DNA of 64,000 nucleotides from Bacillus oleivorans (GCF_900207585.1 NZ_OAOP01000009.1:124001-188000), one strand, 5' to 3'. Positions 7,239 to 16,854 are shown, counted from the first letter of the stretch. Translations and numbers: made by a program. Notes: generated by a model not told the origin, from the sequence alone.

Positions 7239-8387
7239 ATGAAAAAGTTTAGTCTATTATTATTAGGCTTTTTATTTATAATGGCTTTAGCTGCTTGCGG
7301 GGCGGACAAGTCTTTAGACAAGTCTGAAGTTTTAAGTAAATCCGTTGAAGCAACTAAGTCGCTTGAAAGCTATTCAGTTGAAATGAATATGGACATCGAT
7401 ATGATGGACATGAAGTCAAACTTAACAGCAACAGGAGATATCACTCATAATCCAGATGCTATGTATCTCAACCTGAACATGGGAATGCCAGGAATGAGCA
7501 TGGATATGGAAATGTACCTGCAAGATGAAGAAGCGTACATGAGCATGTTTGGCGAATGGATGAAAATGGACGCTGCTGAAATGGGAATAAGCGATTTTGA
7601 TCAGCTTAACCAAGAAGAAATGGAAAAATTGACCCAATTTACGGAGCAATTTGAAATGACAGAAGAAGAGAATGCGTATGTTTTAAAACTGTCAGGCAAT
7701 GATGAGTCATACAAGGTATTAATTGAGGATCTGGTTATGTCATCAATGGGTGATTTCTCTGGAGATCCTTATATGGAAGAAATGATAGAATCTATCAAAA
7801 TTAATAAGTTAGACTTAGAAATTCGAATCGACAAGGAAACATTCTTCCAAACTGCTCAAACCTTTGATGTTGAGCTTGAAATGGTTGAGGAAGGGACTAC
7901 TACACCTATTAAATTGAAGGGAGATTTTACTACTTCAAATTTAAATAAGGTGGAACCAATCGAGATACCGGCGGAAGTAAAAGAGAATGCTGTGGCAGAG
8001 GAAGAAATGGATCCATTTGCTGAAGGTATGAGTGTAGAAGAAATTCAGGAATTAGTCACTTATACAGTACCACAACCTGCAGAGCTTCCAGAAGGCTATG
8101 TCTATACTGAAGGCTATTACGATGAAACGATGGACAGTGTGATGTTAAGCTATGACAAAGATCCGGAAAACTGGGTAATGGTAACGGTTTATCCTACTGA
8201 GGTTATGAGCTTAGCAGATATGGAAGGGGAACCAGTTACCGTTCACGGTACTGATGGGATTTATTATGAGATGGATGGTTACTTCAGTGTTAGCTGGGAA
8301 CAAGACGGTCTGTTAATCGAATTAGCCGGAGTGGGAACTGAGCTAACAAAAGAACAATTGATCGAGATTGCAGAGAGTGTACAATAG
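7239..8387 (+). CDS. Lipoprotein, DUF6612-like with C-terminal DUF4367-like domain, Met-rich
   Basis: The start is ATG 7239, six bases after GAAGGGGAAA; an upstream frame extension at 7203 lacks a ribosome binding site and would bury the signal. The 382-residue product has a type II signal peptide with lipobox LAAC (Cys20), so it is anchored outside the membrane. Residues about 30-250 resemble the LolA-like DUF6612 fold. Residues about 275-382 (YTVPQPAELPEGY to the end) resemble DUF4367. Residues 49-115 hold 17 methionines. It may bind lipid or sense the envelope, as suggested for relatives; this is not shown here. Confidence 0.85.
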   Translation: MKKFSLLLLGFLFIMALAACGADKSLDKSEVLSKSVEATKSLESYSVEMNMDIDMMDMKSNLTATGDITHNPDAMYLNLNMGMPGMSMDMEMYLQDEEAYMSMFGEWMKMDAAEMGISDFDQLNQEEMEKLTQFTEQFEMTEEENAYVLKLSGNDESYKVLIEDLVMSSMGDFSGDPYMEEMIESIKINKLDLEIRIDKETFFQTAQTFDVELEMVEEGTTTPIKLKGDFTTSNLNKVEPIEIPAEVKENAVAEEEMDPFAEGMSVEEIQELVTYTVPQPAELPEGYVYTEGYYDETMDSVMLSYDKDPENWVMVTVYPTEVMSLADMEGEPVTVHGTDGIYYEMDGYFSVSWEQDGLLIELAGVGTELTKEQLIEIAESVQ

Positions 8388-8402
8388 AATCAAATTTTAA
8401 GG

Positions 8403-8432
8403 CACACCTAGATAAACTAGGTGTGTTTTTTT
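8403..8432 (+). terminator. Terminator after the lipoprotein gene
   Basis: CACACCTAG (8403-8411) and CTAGGTGTG (8417-8425) form a perfect stem with a 5-nt loop, then a T run. Confidence 0.88.
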
Positions 8433-8555
8433 GTTTAAGTTTGTACTGAGTTCTGTTAAACATAGTGTAAAAATGAGATTACTTTGAAAAATGATTACTT
8501 TAACCAAAAAGAGAGACAATAATCCATATATGTGCGATACCAAGGAGGTTTATAT

Positions 8556-9413
8556 ATGGATAAGGAGATGAATTACGGACAGGATTATAAATTCATTCCT
8601 GCAACATCAGTGGGAAGTGGTGTTGGCATTCAAGTATTACCTGATTTATATTGCTATACGAATCAAATTGTAAATATTGTTTTTGCTGGTGACCCAGAAA
8701 CTGGCGAATTTGTTTTAGTCGATGCGGGGATGCCCCATGCAGCTGAAGAAATTATTTCAGAGACTGAGGAACGTTTTGGCAGAAACAGCCGGCCAAAAGC
8801 GATTATATTAACACATGGCCATTTTGATCACGTTGGATCCATTATTGAGTTGGTGGACCATTGGGATATTCCTGTATATGCTCATGAATTAGAATTTCCT
8901 TACTTAACAGGGGAAAAGAGCTATCCTGCACCAGATTCATCTGTTGAAGGGGGTATGGTCGCGAAAATGTCTCCGCTGTTTCCTAATGAACCGATAAACA
9001 TAGGCAAACATCTTGAAAAACTGCCAGCAGATGGAACAGTCCCTTATTTGGCTGATTTCTGCTGGATCCATACTCCCGGCCATACACCTGGTCATGTTTC
9101 ATTCTTTAGGGAGAAAGACAGGGTTATAATAGCGGGTGATGCCTTTGTAACCGTTAAGCAGGATGTTCTTTATAAAGTCATTACGCAAGAACTGGAAATC
9201 AGCGGTCCTCCCCGTTATTTTACGCCTGATTGGAAATCTGCCAAGGAGTCAGTGGTGAAAATTGAGCAATTAAAACCAGAAGTTGCGATTACTGGACATG
9301 GCCAGCCATTGTCAGGTGAACTGTTGTCTCAAAGCTTAGCAGAATTGGCTCGGGATTTTGATACGATTGCTCTTCCTCGCTACGGGAAGTATGTTGATAA
9401 AGAGATACATTAA
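8556..9413 (+). CDS. MBL-fold metallo-hydrolase
   Basis: The start is ATG 8556, preceded by AAGGAGG; an earlier in-frame GTG at 8532 would contain that site. The 285-residue protein has the metal-binding signature H87-x-H89-x-D91-H92 (THGHFDH), a later His in HTPGHTPGH, the aspartate in IAGDAF, and a C-terminal TGHGQP histidine. This is a complete dinuclear-metal set of the metallo-beta-lactamase fold. It is cytosolic. The family covers glyoxalase II, lactonases and others, and nothing here fixes the substrate. It lies between a lipoprotein and a ring-cleaving dioxygenase gene, each with its own terminator. Confidence 0.9.
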   Translation: MDKEMNYGQDYKFIPATSVGSGVGIQVLPDLYCYTNQIVNIVFAGDPETGEFVLVDAGMPHAAEEIISETEERFGRNSRPKAIILTHGHFDHVGSIIELVDHWDIPVYAHELEFPYLTGEKSYPAPDSSVEGGMVAKMSPLFPNEPINIGKHLEKLPADGTVPYLADFCWIHTPGHTPGHVSFFREKDRVIIAGDAFVTVKQDVLYKVITQELEISGPPRYFTPDWKSAKESVVKIEQLKPEVAITGHGQPLSGELLSQSLAELARDFDTIALPRYGKYVDKEIH

Positions 9414-9417
9414 ATAG

Positions 9418-9460
9418 AATAAACAACCTTTCCATTGTTAATGGATGGGTTTATTTTTTA
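9418..9460 (+). terminator. Terminator after the MBL gene
   Basis: AATAAAC (9418-9424) pairs with GTTTATT (9449-9455), with an inner CCATT/AATGG, followed by T-rich sequence. Confidence 0.65.
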
Positions 9461-9580
9461 TCGTTTATACTGAACGGTTATTGACACCTTAGATTATTTA
9501 TGATAAATTTCTCTTGAATTAAAGATATCTTAAATTGAAATAAACAGGTATGTGGTTATTATTGATTTCGGAGAGATTAT

Positions 9581-9600
9581 TTACTTCGTGTGAAAAGTAA
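9581..9600 (+). promoter_or_regulatory. Palindrome upstream of the dioxygenase gene
   Basis: TTACTT (9581-9586) and AAGTAA (9595-9600) are separated by 8 bp, 35 bp before the start codon. The TTAC...GTAA ends resemble the sites in front of yceI at 28.6 kb. A repressor site is likely; the protein is unknown. Confidence 0.4.
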
Positions 9601-9634
9601 TACTAAATAAAAGCATAAGTTTGGAGGTATTTAT

Positions 9635-10612
9635 ATGAATGGTTTAAAAGGAATTCACCACGTAACTGCGATTACAAGCAGTGCAGAAAAGAACTATCAG
9701 TTTTTCACATATGTATTAGGTATGCGTTTAGTTAAAAAAACAGTAAATCAGGATGATATTCAAACCTATCATTTGTTCTTTGCAGATGATACGGGAAGCC
9801 CTGGTACAGATATGACTTTCTTTGATTTTCCTGGGATTCCGAAAGGATTTCACGGTACAAATGAGATTTCCAAAACATCATTCCGTGTGCCGACAGATGA
9901 GGCTTTGGATTATTGGATAAAGCGATTTGATCGTTTAGGTGTCAAACATACCGGCATAAGAGAACAATTTGGGAAAAAGACTCTTTCTTTTGTCGATTTT
10001 GATGATCAGCAATACCAATTGATATCTGATGAAAATAATGAAGGAGTTGCATCTGGAACGCCGTGGCAGAAAGGTCCGATTCCTTTAGAGTATGCGATTA
10101 CTGGTTTAGGACCTATTTTTGTCCGGATTGCAGATTTTGATTATTTTAAAGAGATGCTGGAGAAAGTCCTGCAATTCAAGGAAATAGGAAAAGAAGGCTC
10201 ATTCCATTTGTTTGAAGTTGGCAAAGGAGGAAATGGAGCACAGGTGATTGTGGAACATAATGTGATTCTCCCCCCGGCTCGCCAGGGGTATGGGACTGTT
10301 CATCATGCTGCATTCCGTGTTGAGGATCGTTCCGTTTTAGATGAATGGATTGCAAGAATGGCTAGTTTTGGGTACCAAACATCAGGTTTTGTGGACCGTT
10401 ATTTCTTTGGTTCCTTATATGCAAGAGTAGCTCCACAAATCCTATTTGAATTTGCAACGGATGGACCTGGATTTATGGGAGATGAGCCATATGAAACACT
10501 GGGGGAAAAGTTATCCTTGCCTCCATTTTTAGAGCCAAAACGTGAACAAATTGAAAGATTAGTCCGCCCTATTGATACAGTAAGAAGCACAATTGAATTC
10601 GAAAAGGAATAG
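9635..10612 (+). CDS. Ring-cleaving dioxygenase, glyoxalase fold (MhqO/MhqA-like)
   Basis: The 325-residue protein is built of two vicinal-oxygen-chelate modules. The first opens with GIHHVTAI (metal His in HH) and the second carries YGTVHHAAFRVED (second metal His) and a late ILFEFATDGPGF, where Glu would complete the Fe/Mn site. This is the extradiol dioxygenase family that in B. subtilis includes MhqO and MhqA, induced by quinones and catechols. It would cleave hydroquinone or catechol-like rings in the cytosol. A palindrome lies upstream. GGAGG precedes ATG. Confidence 0.88.
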   Translation: MNGLKGIHHVTAITSSAEKNYQFFTYVLGMRLVKKTVNQDDIQTYHLFFADDTGSPGTDMTFFDFPGIPKGFHGTNEISKTSFRVPTDEALDYWIKRFDRLGVKHTGIREQFGKKTLSFVDFDDQQYQLISDENNEGVASGTPWQKGPIPLEYAITGLGPIFVRIADFDYFKEMLEKVLQFKEIGKEGSFHLFEVGKGGNGAQVIVEHNVILPPARQGYGTVHHAAFRVEDRSVLDEWIARMASFGYQTSGFVDRYFFGSLYARVAPQILFEFATDGPGFMGDEPYETLGEKLSLPPFLEPKREQIERLVRPIDTVRSTIEFEKE

Positions 10613-10619
10613 GCAATAA

Positions 10620-10671
10620 AATAACAATCACCAGACAATTAGCTGTGCTAGTTTGTCTGGTGATTGTTATT
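10620..10671. terminator. Long perfect 19-bp hairpin after the dioxygenase gene
   Basis: The arms at 10620-10638 and 10653-10671 match perfectly (core ATCACCAGACAA) with a 14-nt loop. There is no T run on the plus side, but the minus-strand exit is T-rich. It may stop transcription weakly in both directions or protect the 3' end of the mRNA. Confidence 0.5.
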
Positions 10672-10958
10672 ATCCTTCTAAATTTATGCAGAACAGAATA
10701 TATTTCCAAATTTGTTGTATAATTGCCTGTAATATATTACTAGATTTTTTGTAAAAATTTTAAATTAAATTCCTTTAGGAAATATCATTATAATGTAAGT
10801 GTTTTCATAAAAAATACTTTTTTGGTAGTTCGAAATTGTCGAAATCTTTGGCACAAATATATTGCATTTTACGTTTAAAAATAGTAATATAGTTTCATTA
10901 ATATATTGCATACAAGAAATTACTTAATGAATACACTTCATAGAGGAGACAAGCTAAA

Positions 10959-12317
10959 ATGAATAATAAACTATCATTTTCTTCTTATTTAGCAATTGGA
11001 TTTATGCTATTTGCACTATTTTTTGGAGCCGGGAACTTAATCTTTCCAGCACAGCTTGGCCAATATTCCGGAACCAATATATGGCCAGCTGCAATTGGAT
11101 TTTTAATTACTGGTGTAGGACTGCCGCTGCTTGGAATTTTAGCAATGGGATATTCAGGAAGCAGGAACCTGCAAGAATTGTCAAGTAGAGTTCACCCAGC
11201 CTATGGGGTATTCTTCACAGCTCTGCTTTATTTAACAATTGGTCCATTCTTTGCTGCTCCCCGTACAGGGACAGTAGCTTATGAAGTAGGGATATCACCA
11301 TTTTTCCCTGAAGGAACAGAACAATTAGGGCTGCTCATTTTTTCAGCAATATTTTTTGCAATTGCCCTTATATTCTCACTAAATCCAAGTAAAATTGTTG
11401 ATAACGTTGGGAAGATTTTGGCTCCATCTCTTGTTGTTTTACTTATTGTTTTATTAGGAGCTGCAGTAGTGAATCCGATGGGGGAAGCAGGAGTTCCTCT
11501 AGATGCATACAAAGATGGAGCATTCGTAAAAGGGTTCTTAGAAGGATATAACACAATGGATGCACTCGCTTCCCTAGTATTCGGGATCATTGTTATTAAT
11601 GCGATTCGTGCTCTAGGTATAACTGATAAGGGTGATATTCTTCGCGCAACCGCTAAAACAGGAGTCATTGCCACCGGTTTACTTGCTCTAATCTATGTCG
11701 GAATTGCCTATTTAGGATCTACAACGACTGAAGCTCTAGGTCTTTTTGATACAGGCGGACCGGTTCTCAGCGGAGCTGCTTCCTATTATTTTGGAACTTT
11801 CGGGTCTGTTATGCTTGCTGTACTCATTATTCTAGCTTGTTTAACAACAGCAATCGGGTTGATTACAGCAAATGCCGAGTATTTCCATACTTTACTTCCT
11901 AGATTTAGCTATAAAACATTAGTTGTGTTCTTTACTGTTATTACATTTGTATTTGCAAACTTTGGATTAGCGAACATCATTACTTATTCTGTTCCAGTAC
12001 TCATGTTCCTATATCCTTTAGCGATTGTTTTAATGCTTTTAACATTCCTGTCACCACTATTTAATCACTCCCGTATGGTGTATGTGGCAACAATCTCTGT
12101 AACATTCCTGATAAGTATTATCGATGGTTTTAAAACTTTATGTTCTTTACTAGGCATCGATTACTATGGATGGTTAGCACCAATCGTTTCGTTCTATGAA
12201 GAATATTTACCGTTATATCCTCAAGGACTCGGATGGCTGGTACCATTTATCGTGGTTACTCTTGTGACAGGGGTACTTGCCAGATTTCAAAAAGTAACTG
12301 CCGCTGCTGAAGCGTAA
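10959..12317 (+). CDS. brnQ: Branched-chain amino acid transporter, LIVCS family
   Basis: The 452-residue protein has about twelve membrane spans and the LIVCS hallmark start YLAIGFMLFALFFGAGNLIFPAQLGQYSG. It imports leucine, isoleucine and valine with Na+ or H+, as known for BrnQ/BraB. AGAGGAG precedes the ATG. The 280-bp upstream region is AT-rich and may hold control sites (CodY would be expected from B. subtilis), but I found no convincing CodY box. The gene is monocistronic and converges on a GntR gene with a shared terminator. Confidence 0.93.
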   Translation: MNNKLSFSSYLAIGFMLFALFFGAGNLIFPAQLGQYSGTNIWPAAIGFLITGVGLPLLGILAMGYSGSRNLQELSSRVHPAYGVFFTALLYLTIGPFFAAPRTGTVAYEVGISPFFPEGTEQLGLLIFSAIFFAIALIFSLNPSKIVDNVGKILAPSLVVLLIVLLGAAVVNPMGEAGVPLDAYKDGAFVKGFLEGYNTMDALASLVFGIIVINAIRALGITDKGDILRATAKTGVIATGLLALIYVGIAYLGSTTTEALGLFDTGGPVLSGAASYYFGTFGSVMLAVLIILACLTTAIGLITANAEYFHTLLPRFSYKTLVVFFTVITFVFANFGLANIITYSVPVLMFLYPLAIVLMLLTFLSPLFNHSRMVYVATISVTFLISIIDGFKTLCSLLGIDYYGWLAPIVSFYEEYLPLYPQGLGWLVPFIVVTLVTGVLARFQKVTAAAEA

Positions 12318-12328
12318 ACCTATAAATA

Positions 12329-12367
12329 AAAAGCCGATTTCCTGCTTTTAAGGAAACCGGCTTTTTT
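12329..12367. terminator. Bidirectional terminator between brnQ and the GntR gene
   Basis: AAAAGCCGATTTCC pairs with GGAAACCGGCTTTT (one wobble), with A and T runs on the two sides, serving both converging genes. Confidence 0.85.
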
Positions 12368-12379
12368 AGAGTAAATGAA

Positions 12380-13012
12380 TTAATATTTTAGCCAATTTGT
12401 GCGCATTAAGGCGGAGGCATTTTCAGCATCCTGATTTTTTAATAGTTCTATTATTTTGGAGTGTTCTTCGACCGATTTTTCGGTTAACTTAATCGAGTTA
12501 TGGAAAAATAGTCTTCGGACATGAGCCTGAAGTTGTGAGATAATCTGGTGGATATATGAATTTTGTGCGGTATCGACGATGATTTGGTGGAATTCTTCAT
12601 CGATTTTAAGTGCAGCAAAATAATTTTCCGAACGGACGGCTACTGCAAACCGGTCATTGGTACTCTCTAGTAATGAAATCACATCATCAGTTAGATGAGG
12701 AATGACGAGTTCTGCAGCTAAAGCTTGCAGCACTGCAAGCGGGGGAAGAAGTTCATATATGGATTCCTTTTTGACTTCCGTTACTTGAGTGGCTTTTCCA
12801 GGGTACATTTTAACAAACCCTTGGACTTCAAGAAGTTGTAAAGCTTCTCGGACAGGGGTTCGGCTAACACCTAAGACTTCAGCAAGTTCTGTATCATTTA
12901 ATTTTTCACCTGGCAGCAAGGTCCCATCAATAATCCATTGTTGAAGTTGAGTAAATACGTTCTCTTTAGCCGTTTTACGGACAGGCTTTAAATGGTTTGC
13001 TGGAATCGGCAT
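12380..13012 (-). CDS. GntR family regulator, FadR/FCD subfamily
   Basis: The 210-residue protein has an N-terminal winged helix (about residues 15-80) with the GntR pattern IIDGTLLPGEKLNDTELAEVLGVSRTPVREALQLLEVQGFV. An all-helical FCD ligand domain follows, with likely metal/ligand residues including EFH near 135. It is divergent from the amidohydrolase gene at 13168, 155 bp away, which is the natural target. A GTATAC-centred site lies between them. The ligand is unknown; FCD domains commonly bind carboxylates. Confidence 0.9.
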   Translation of the reverse strand: MPIPANHLKPVRKTAKENVFTQLQQWIIDGTLLPGEKLNDTELAEVLGVSRTPVREALQLLEVQGFVKMYPGKATQVTEVKKESIYELLPPLAVLQALAAELVIPHLTDDVISLLESTNDRFAVAVRSENYFAALKIDEEFHQIIVDTAQNSYIHQIISQLQAHVRRLFFHNSIKLTEKSVEEHSKIIELLKNQDAENASALMRTNWLKY

Positions 13013-13055
13013 GCTCTTTTCACCACCTTGTCAATTTTGATTGTTCTTATATAAA

Positions 13056-13067
13056 ACAGTATACATC
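13056..13067. promoter_or_regulatory. Candidate GntR operator
   Basis: A GTATAC core (13059-13064) reads TGTATACTGT on the minus strand, close to the GT-N2-AC style of FadR-type operators. It lies in the divergent promoter region. Confidence 0.3.
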
Positions 13068-13167
13068 AAAAGTGAGTTCTTAGAAATATCCAATATATTA
13101 AATTCTGGAATATGGTATTTAATTTTCAGAGCGTTATAAAATCTATATATATAAAAGGGTGAAGATT

Positions 13168-14388
13168 GTGCATTCCTCTTATTGGTTAACAAATGTTTTA
13201 TTAGAAACAGGTTATAAATATGAACATAATGAAGTTATAGGGACAAATACCGACCTATTTCACATTTTGATTAAAGATGGAGAAATCGCCAAAATTGTTT
13301 CGGAAATGAATGATACTGATTTTAAAATACCAGTTTATGATGCAAAGAAAAAGTTAATGCTGCCGGCTTTTAAAGAAATGCATATCCATATAGATAAAAG
13401 CTATTACGGCGGGCCATGGAAGGCGGTGCGTCCAGTCAAGAATATTATGGGCAGATTCAAAGAAGAAAGGGAGCTGTTGCCAAAGCAATTACCCTTCGCC
13501 AAGGAACGGGCTGAAAAGATTTTGAACTTGCTAGTAGGTTATGGCTCAACCCATGTTCGAACTCACTGTAATATAGACCCCGTAATCGGGCTAAAAAACT
13601 TAGAAGCAACTATGGGAGCACTCGATTCGTTTGCGGGTAAAATCTCATCTGAGGTAGTGGCGTTTCCGCAACATGGATTACTCCGTTCGGACGTAAAGGA
13701 ACTTGTTAAAGAATCGATGAAACATGGAGCTGCATTAGTGGGCGGCGTTGATCCGGCAACAGTCGATGAAAACATTGAAGAATCCCTATATACAATGATG
13801 GATATTGCTGTTGAAGCTGATGCAGGTGTTGATATCCATATCCATGACCGGGATTATTTAGGTATTTATACGATGAAAAAGCTGGCCGATTTAACAGAGG
13901 AGGCAGGATGGCAAGGAAGAGTAACAGTTAGCCATGCATTTGGTTTTGCAGGTGTTTCAGAGAAAGCAGCTGCAGAACTTGCCGAGCGTTTTGCTGAACT
14001 CCGCATGAAAGTCACCTCTACCGTTCCGATTGGCAGACTGATCATGCCCCTTCCATTACTCCGTGAAAAGGGAGTAAGAGTAGAACTGGGAACGGATAGT
14101 CTTACTGATCACTGGTCTCCCTTTGGAACTGGTGATAATTTAGAAAAAGCAAGCCGACTGGCGGAAGTGTATGGGTATGCAGACGAATACTCCTTATCCC
14201 AGACACTAGGCTTTATTACTGGGGGAATAACCCCGCTAAATAAAAAGGGAGAGCAAGTATGGCCGGTGGCTGGTGAGAAATTTAAAGCTGTTTTCGTCGA
14301 AGCGTCCTGTTCCGCTGAGGCAGTGGCGAGGAAGACAAAACGTGCAGCTGTTTTTCATAACGGTGTGCTCGTATCTGGTCAGCTATAA
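13168..14388 (+). CDS. Amidohydrolase, cytosine deaminase-like
   Basis: I chose GTG 13168, eight bases after AAAGGG, giving 406 residues; a GTG at 13159 overlaps that ribosome binding site. The protein has the amidohydrolase metal motif HIHID (KEMHIHIDKSYYGGPWKA), then HIHDRD, VSHAFG and ELGTDSLTDHWSPFG, the last two carrying the metal His and the catalytic Asp. The order fits the cytosine deaminase / related deaminase branch of the superfamily. The substrate could be a pyrimidine or another cyclic amide or guanidine. The divergent GntR gene suggests substrate-induced catabolic use. Confidence 0.85.
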   Translation: MHSSYWLTNVLLETGYKYEHNEVIGTNTDLFHILIKDGEIAKIVSEMNDTDFKIPVYDAKKKLMLPAFKEMHIHIDKSYYGGPWKAVRPVKNIMGRFKEERELLPKQLPFAKERAEKILNLLVGYGSTHVRTHCNIDPVIGLKNLEATMGALDSFAGKISSEVVAFPQHGLLRSDVKELVKESMKHGAALVGGVDPATVDENIEESLYTMMDIAVEADAGVDIHIHDRDYLGIYTMKKLADLTEEAGWQGRVTVSHAFGFAGVSEKAAAELAERFAELRMKVTSTVPIGRLIMPLPLLREKGVRVELGTDSLTDHWSPFGTGDNLEKASRLAEVYGYADEYSLSQTLGFITGGITPLNKKGEQVWPVAGEKFKAVFVEASCSAEAVARKTKRAAVFHNGVLVSGQL

Positions 14389-14399
14389 TCTTAATACGG

Positions 14400-14450
14400 C
14401 CAAAGCAGTCAGCTTAGATTTTGAGCTGAAGCTGCTTTGGTTTTTATTTT
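14400..14450 (+). terminator. Terminator after the amidohydrolase gene
   Basis: CCAAAGCAG (14400-14408) pairs with CTGCTTTGG (14432-14440), with inner TCAGCT/AGCTGA, followed by TTTTT. Confidence 0.88.
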
Positions 14451-14588
14451 TTTCATCCCAATTTTTGGCTGGTATGATATACTAATGGGACATGAAAATC
14501 TCTTCATTTCCTGTCCTCTATGCAGGCCTCTATATACTCCAATAATAACTCTGCCTTTTAAAAATTTTTCACAGTCAGGTGATCAAAC

Positions 14589-16742
14589 ATGAAATTAATC
14601 ATTGCCGAAAAACCATCCGTTGCGAAAAATATAGCGGATGCATTAAAAGTAAAAGACAAAAAAGATGGCTATTTTGAAGGAAATGGCTATTTCATTACGT
14701 GGGCATTCGGACATTTACTAGAGCTTTTTGATGCCAAAGATTACGACAGAAAAATGGCTGTGTGGAAGCTAGAAAACTTCCCGTTTATTCCGTCAACCTT
14801 CCAATACAAGGTTAAATCTGATCCGAGAAATCGAGATAAACCCGACAATGGGGCTTACAAACAGCTGAAAACGATCCACTATTTAATGCAGCGAAACGAT
14901 GTTGATACAATCATCTCTGCCTGCGATTATGATCGTGAAGGTCAATTAATCGGGGACAGTATTATCTATAAAATTAAGACCGATAAGCAGGTATACCGGC
15001 TCCTTTTAAATGAATGGACGCCTGAGGCCGTTCTTTCGGGGCTAGAAAACCTTAAACCCAATACTGAGATGAGGCCGTTATTAGATGCGGGGATAAGCCG
15101 GCAATGGACCGATTGGGTCATTGGCATTAATCTCACATCCGTAGCTACCTTGAAATATCAAAAAGGTAAAGGGAAGGCGTTAAACATAGGCAGGGTATTA
15201 CTGCCGACATTAAAGATCATATACGACCGAGACCGCGAAATTGAGAATTTTGTACCTGAAGAATATATTAAACTGACGGCAACCTTTCAATTAGAAAATC
15301 TGCAAACCTATGAGGGTATATATGCAGAAGACGGAGAGGACAAGTTTAAAAAGAAAGAACAATTAGAGGCAATTGAACAGGCCATTATGAACAAAAATGG
15401 ACTTGTCATAGATAAACAAGTCGAACGGAAGAAGGAGTATCCGCCCTTTCTTTTTAACCTTTCTAATCTCCAAGGCTACATAACAAATAAATATAAAGGC
15501 TGGACCGCAGATAAAGTGTTAAAGGTTGCCCAAGGTTTATATGAAAAGAAGCTAATCACCTATCCGAGGACATCCAGTCTCGCATTAGAGGAAAGTCTAA
15601 TCGAAAAAGCAGCCAAAGTTTTAAAATCGGCAGCTGAAGATCTTCCCTATAAAGATGAAATTAAGTTTGTCCGGTCAAAAAGGATTTTTAACAATGCCAA
15701 GGTTGAGAGTCATAGTGCGATTATTCCGACCTACTTAAAACCAAAGCGTTTAACCGGTGATGAGGAAATCGTTTACAGAGCGATAAAGAATCGTTTTATC
15801 ATGCAGTTCATGCCTGTAGCGGAATACGAAGAGACAAAAATCCAGACAAAAGTGATGGATACTGATCTTTCCGGGGTGTTTCACACAAAAGGAAAGATTC
15901 AGCTCGTAGAGGGGTGGAAGAAGGTTGAGAAGATAGAATCAAAGGATACGATTCTGCCAATGATAGAGGCAGAAGATCAGGTAGTGGTTGCAGATCAAAC
16001 GATTTCTTCTCATGTCACGAAACCTCCTAAGCCACATACCGAAATGACCTTGCTCAGGGTAATGGAAACCTGCGGAAAAAGCTATAAAGAGGAAGACAGT
16101 GAGGAATTATTAGGCAGTATTTTAAGCGGATTTAGTATCGGTACCCCGGCAACCAGAGCAGATACGATTAAAAAGTTAAAGGAAGTCGGCTATATTACAG
16201 CACAAAACAAAAATTTGGTCTGTACTGAACTTGGCAGAAAGCTAGTGGAAACGTTCCCGATCAAGGATTTATTTGATTTAGAGTTTACAGGCCGCCTTGA
16301 AAAATCTTTATCTGATATTGAAAAAAATCGCGTAAGTCAACAACAATTTTTAGATGTTGTATTTCAGTTTACGAATAAAGCCGTTGAAACGATTAAAGCG
16401 GGACAAGACGTAACGATTCATCAGGTGTCGCTGGAAACGAGGTCGAATGAAGCACTCGGTAACTGCCCGGTTTGCGGATTTAAGGTAATTGAGGGGACAA
16501 AGGGCTTTGGCTGCTCGAATTGGAAGAACGGGTGTAAGTTTGTGATTTGGAAGAATGATAAATTTCTAGCTGCGATGAAGAAAAAAGCATCGAAAACAAT
16601 GGTAAAAGCTCTCCTTACTAATCAAGTAGCTTTTGTAAAAGGCCTCACCAGTAAAAACGGTAAAAAGTTTAATGCTTATCTGCGCTATGAAAAAAATCCG
16701 GAGCAGGATTATTTCAGCTGGAAGATGGAGTTTAAAAAGTAA
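14589..16742 (+). CDS. topB: DNA topoisomerase III
   Basis: The 717-residue type IA topoisomerase opens with the TOPRIM domain (MKLIIAEKPSVAKNIADAL; acidic DYDREGQLIG). The active-site tyrosine is Tyr325 in LITYPRTSS. A C-terminal four-cysteine zinc finger lies near residue 625 (NCPVCGFK, then GCSNWKNGC). Length and layout match Bacillus TopB. It relaxes and decatenates DNA through single-strand breaks. It is monocistronic, with two terminators downstream. The leader region before the start (14451-14588) shows no clear regulatory element. Confidence 0.96.
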   Translation: MKLIIAEKPSVAKNIADALKVKDKKDGYFEGNGYFITWAFGHLLELFDAKDYDRKMAVWKLENFPFIPSTFQYKVKSDPRNRDKPDNGAYKQLKTIHYLMQRNDVDTIISACDYDREGQLIGDSIIYKIKTDKQVYRLLLNEWTPEAVLSGLENLKPNTEMRPLLDAGISRQWTDWVIGINLTSVATLKYQKGKGKALNIGRVLLPTLKIIYDRDREIENFVPEEYIKLTATFQLENLQTYEGIYAEDGEDKFKKKEQLEAIEQAIMNKNGLVIDKQVERKKEYPPFLFNLSNLQGYITNKYKGWTADKVLKVAQGLYEKKLITYPRTSSLALEESLIEKAAKVLKSAAEDLPYKDEIKFVRSKRIFNNAKVESHSAIIPTYLKPKRLTGDEEIVYRAIKNRFIMQFMPVAEYEETKIQTKVMDTDLSGVFHTKGKIQLVEGWKKVEKIESKDTILPMIEAEDQVVVADQTISSHVTKPPKPHTEMTLLRVMETCGKSYKEEDSEELLGSILSGFSIGTPATRADTIKKLKEVGYITAQNKNLVCTELGRKLVETFPIKDLFDLEFTGRLEKSLSDIEKNRVSQQQFLDVVFQFTNKAVETIKAGQDVTIHQVSLETRSNEALGNCPVCGFKVIEGTKGFGCSNWKNGCKFVIWKNDKFLAAMKKKASKTMVKALLTNQVAFVKGLTSKNGKKFNAYLRYEKNPEQDYFSWKMEFKK

Positions 16743-16785
16743 GTAAGTTTAATAAAAGGTGTGAAATCGGTCCGTAAACAAAGGA

Positions 16786-16822
16786 GCCTGTCTTAATCAA
16801 GTAATAAAAAACAGGCTTTATT
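16786..16822 (+). terminator. First terminator after topB
   Basis: AGCCTGT and ACAGGCT arms with a long A-rich loop, then TTTATTTG. Confidence 0.65.
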
Positions 16823-16854
16823 TGTGTAAAGTGCTAGTAGAAACTTATAAAAAT

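Noticed and set aside
10672-10958. CodY box before brnQ
   Set aside because: AT-rich palindromic pieces such as AATTCC-N3-GGAAAT fit the AATTTTCWGAAAATT consensus poorly.
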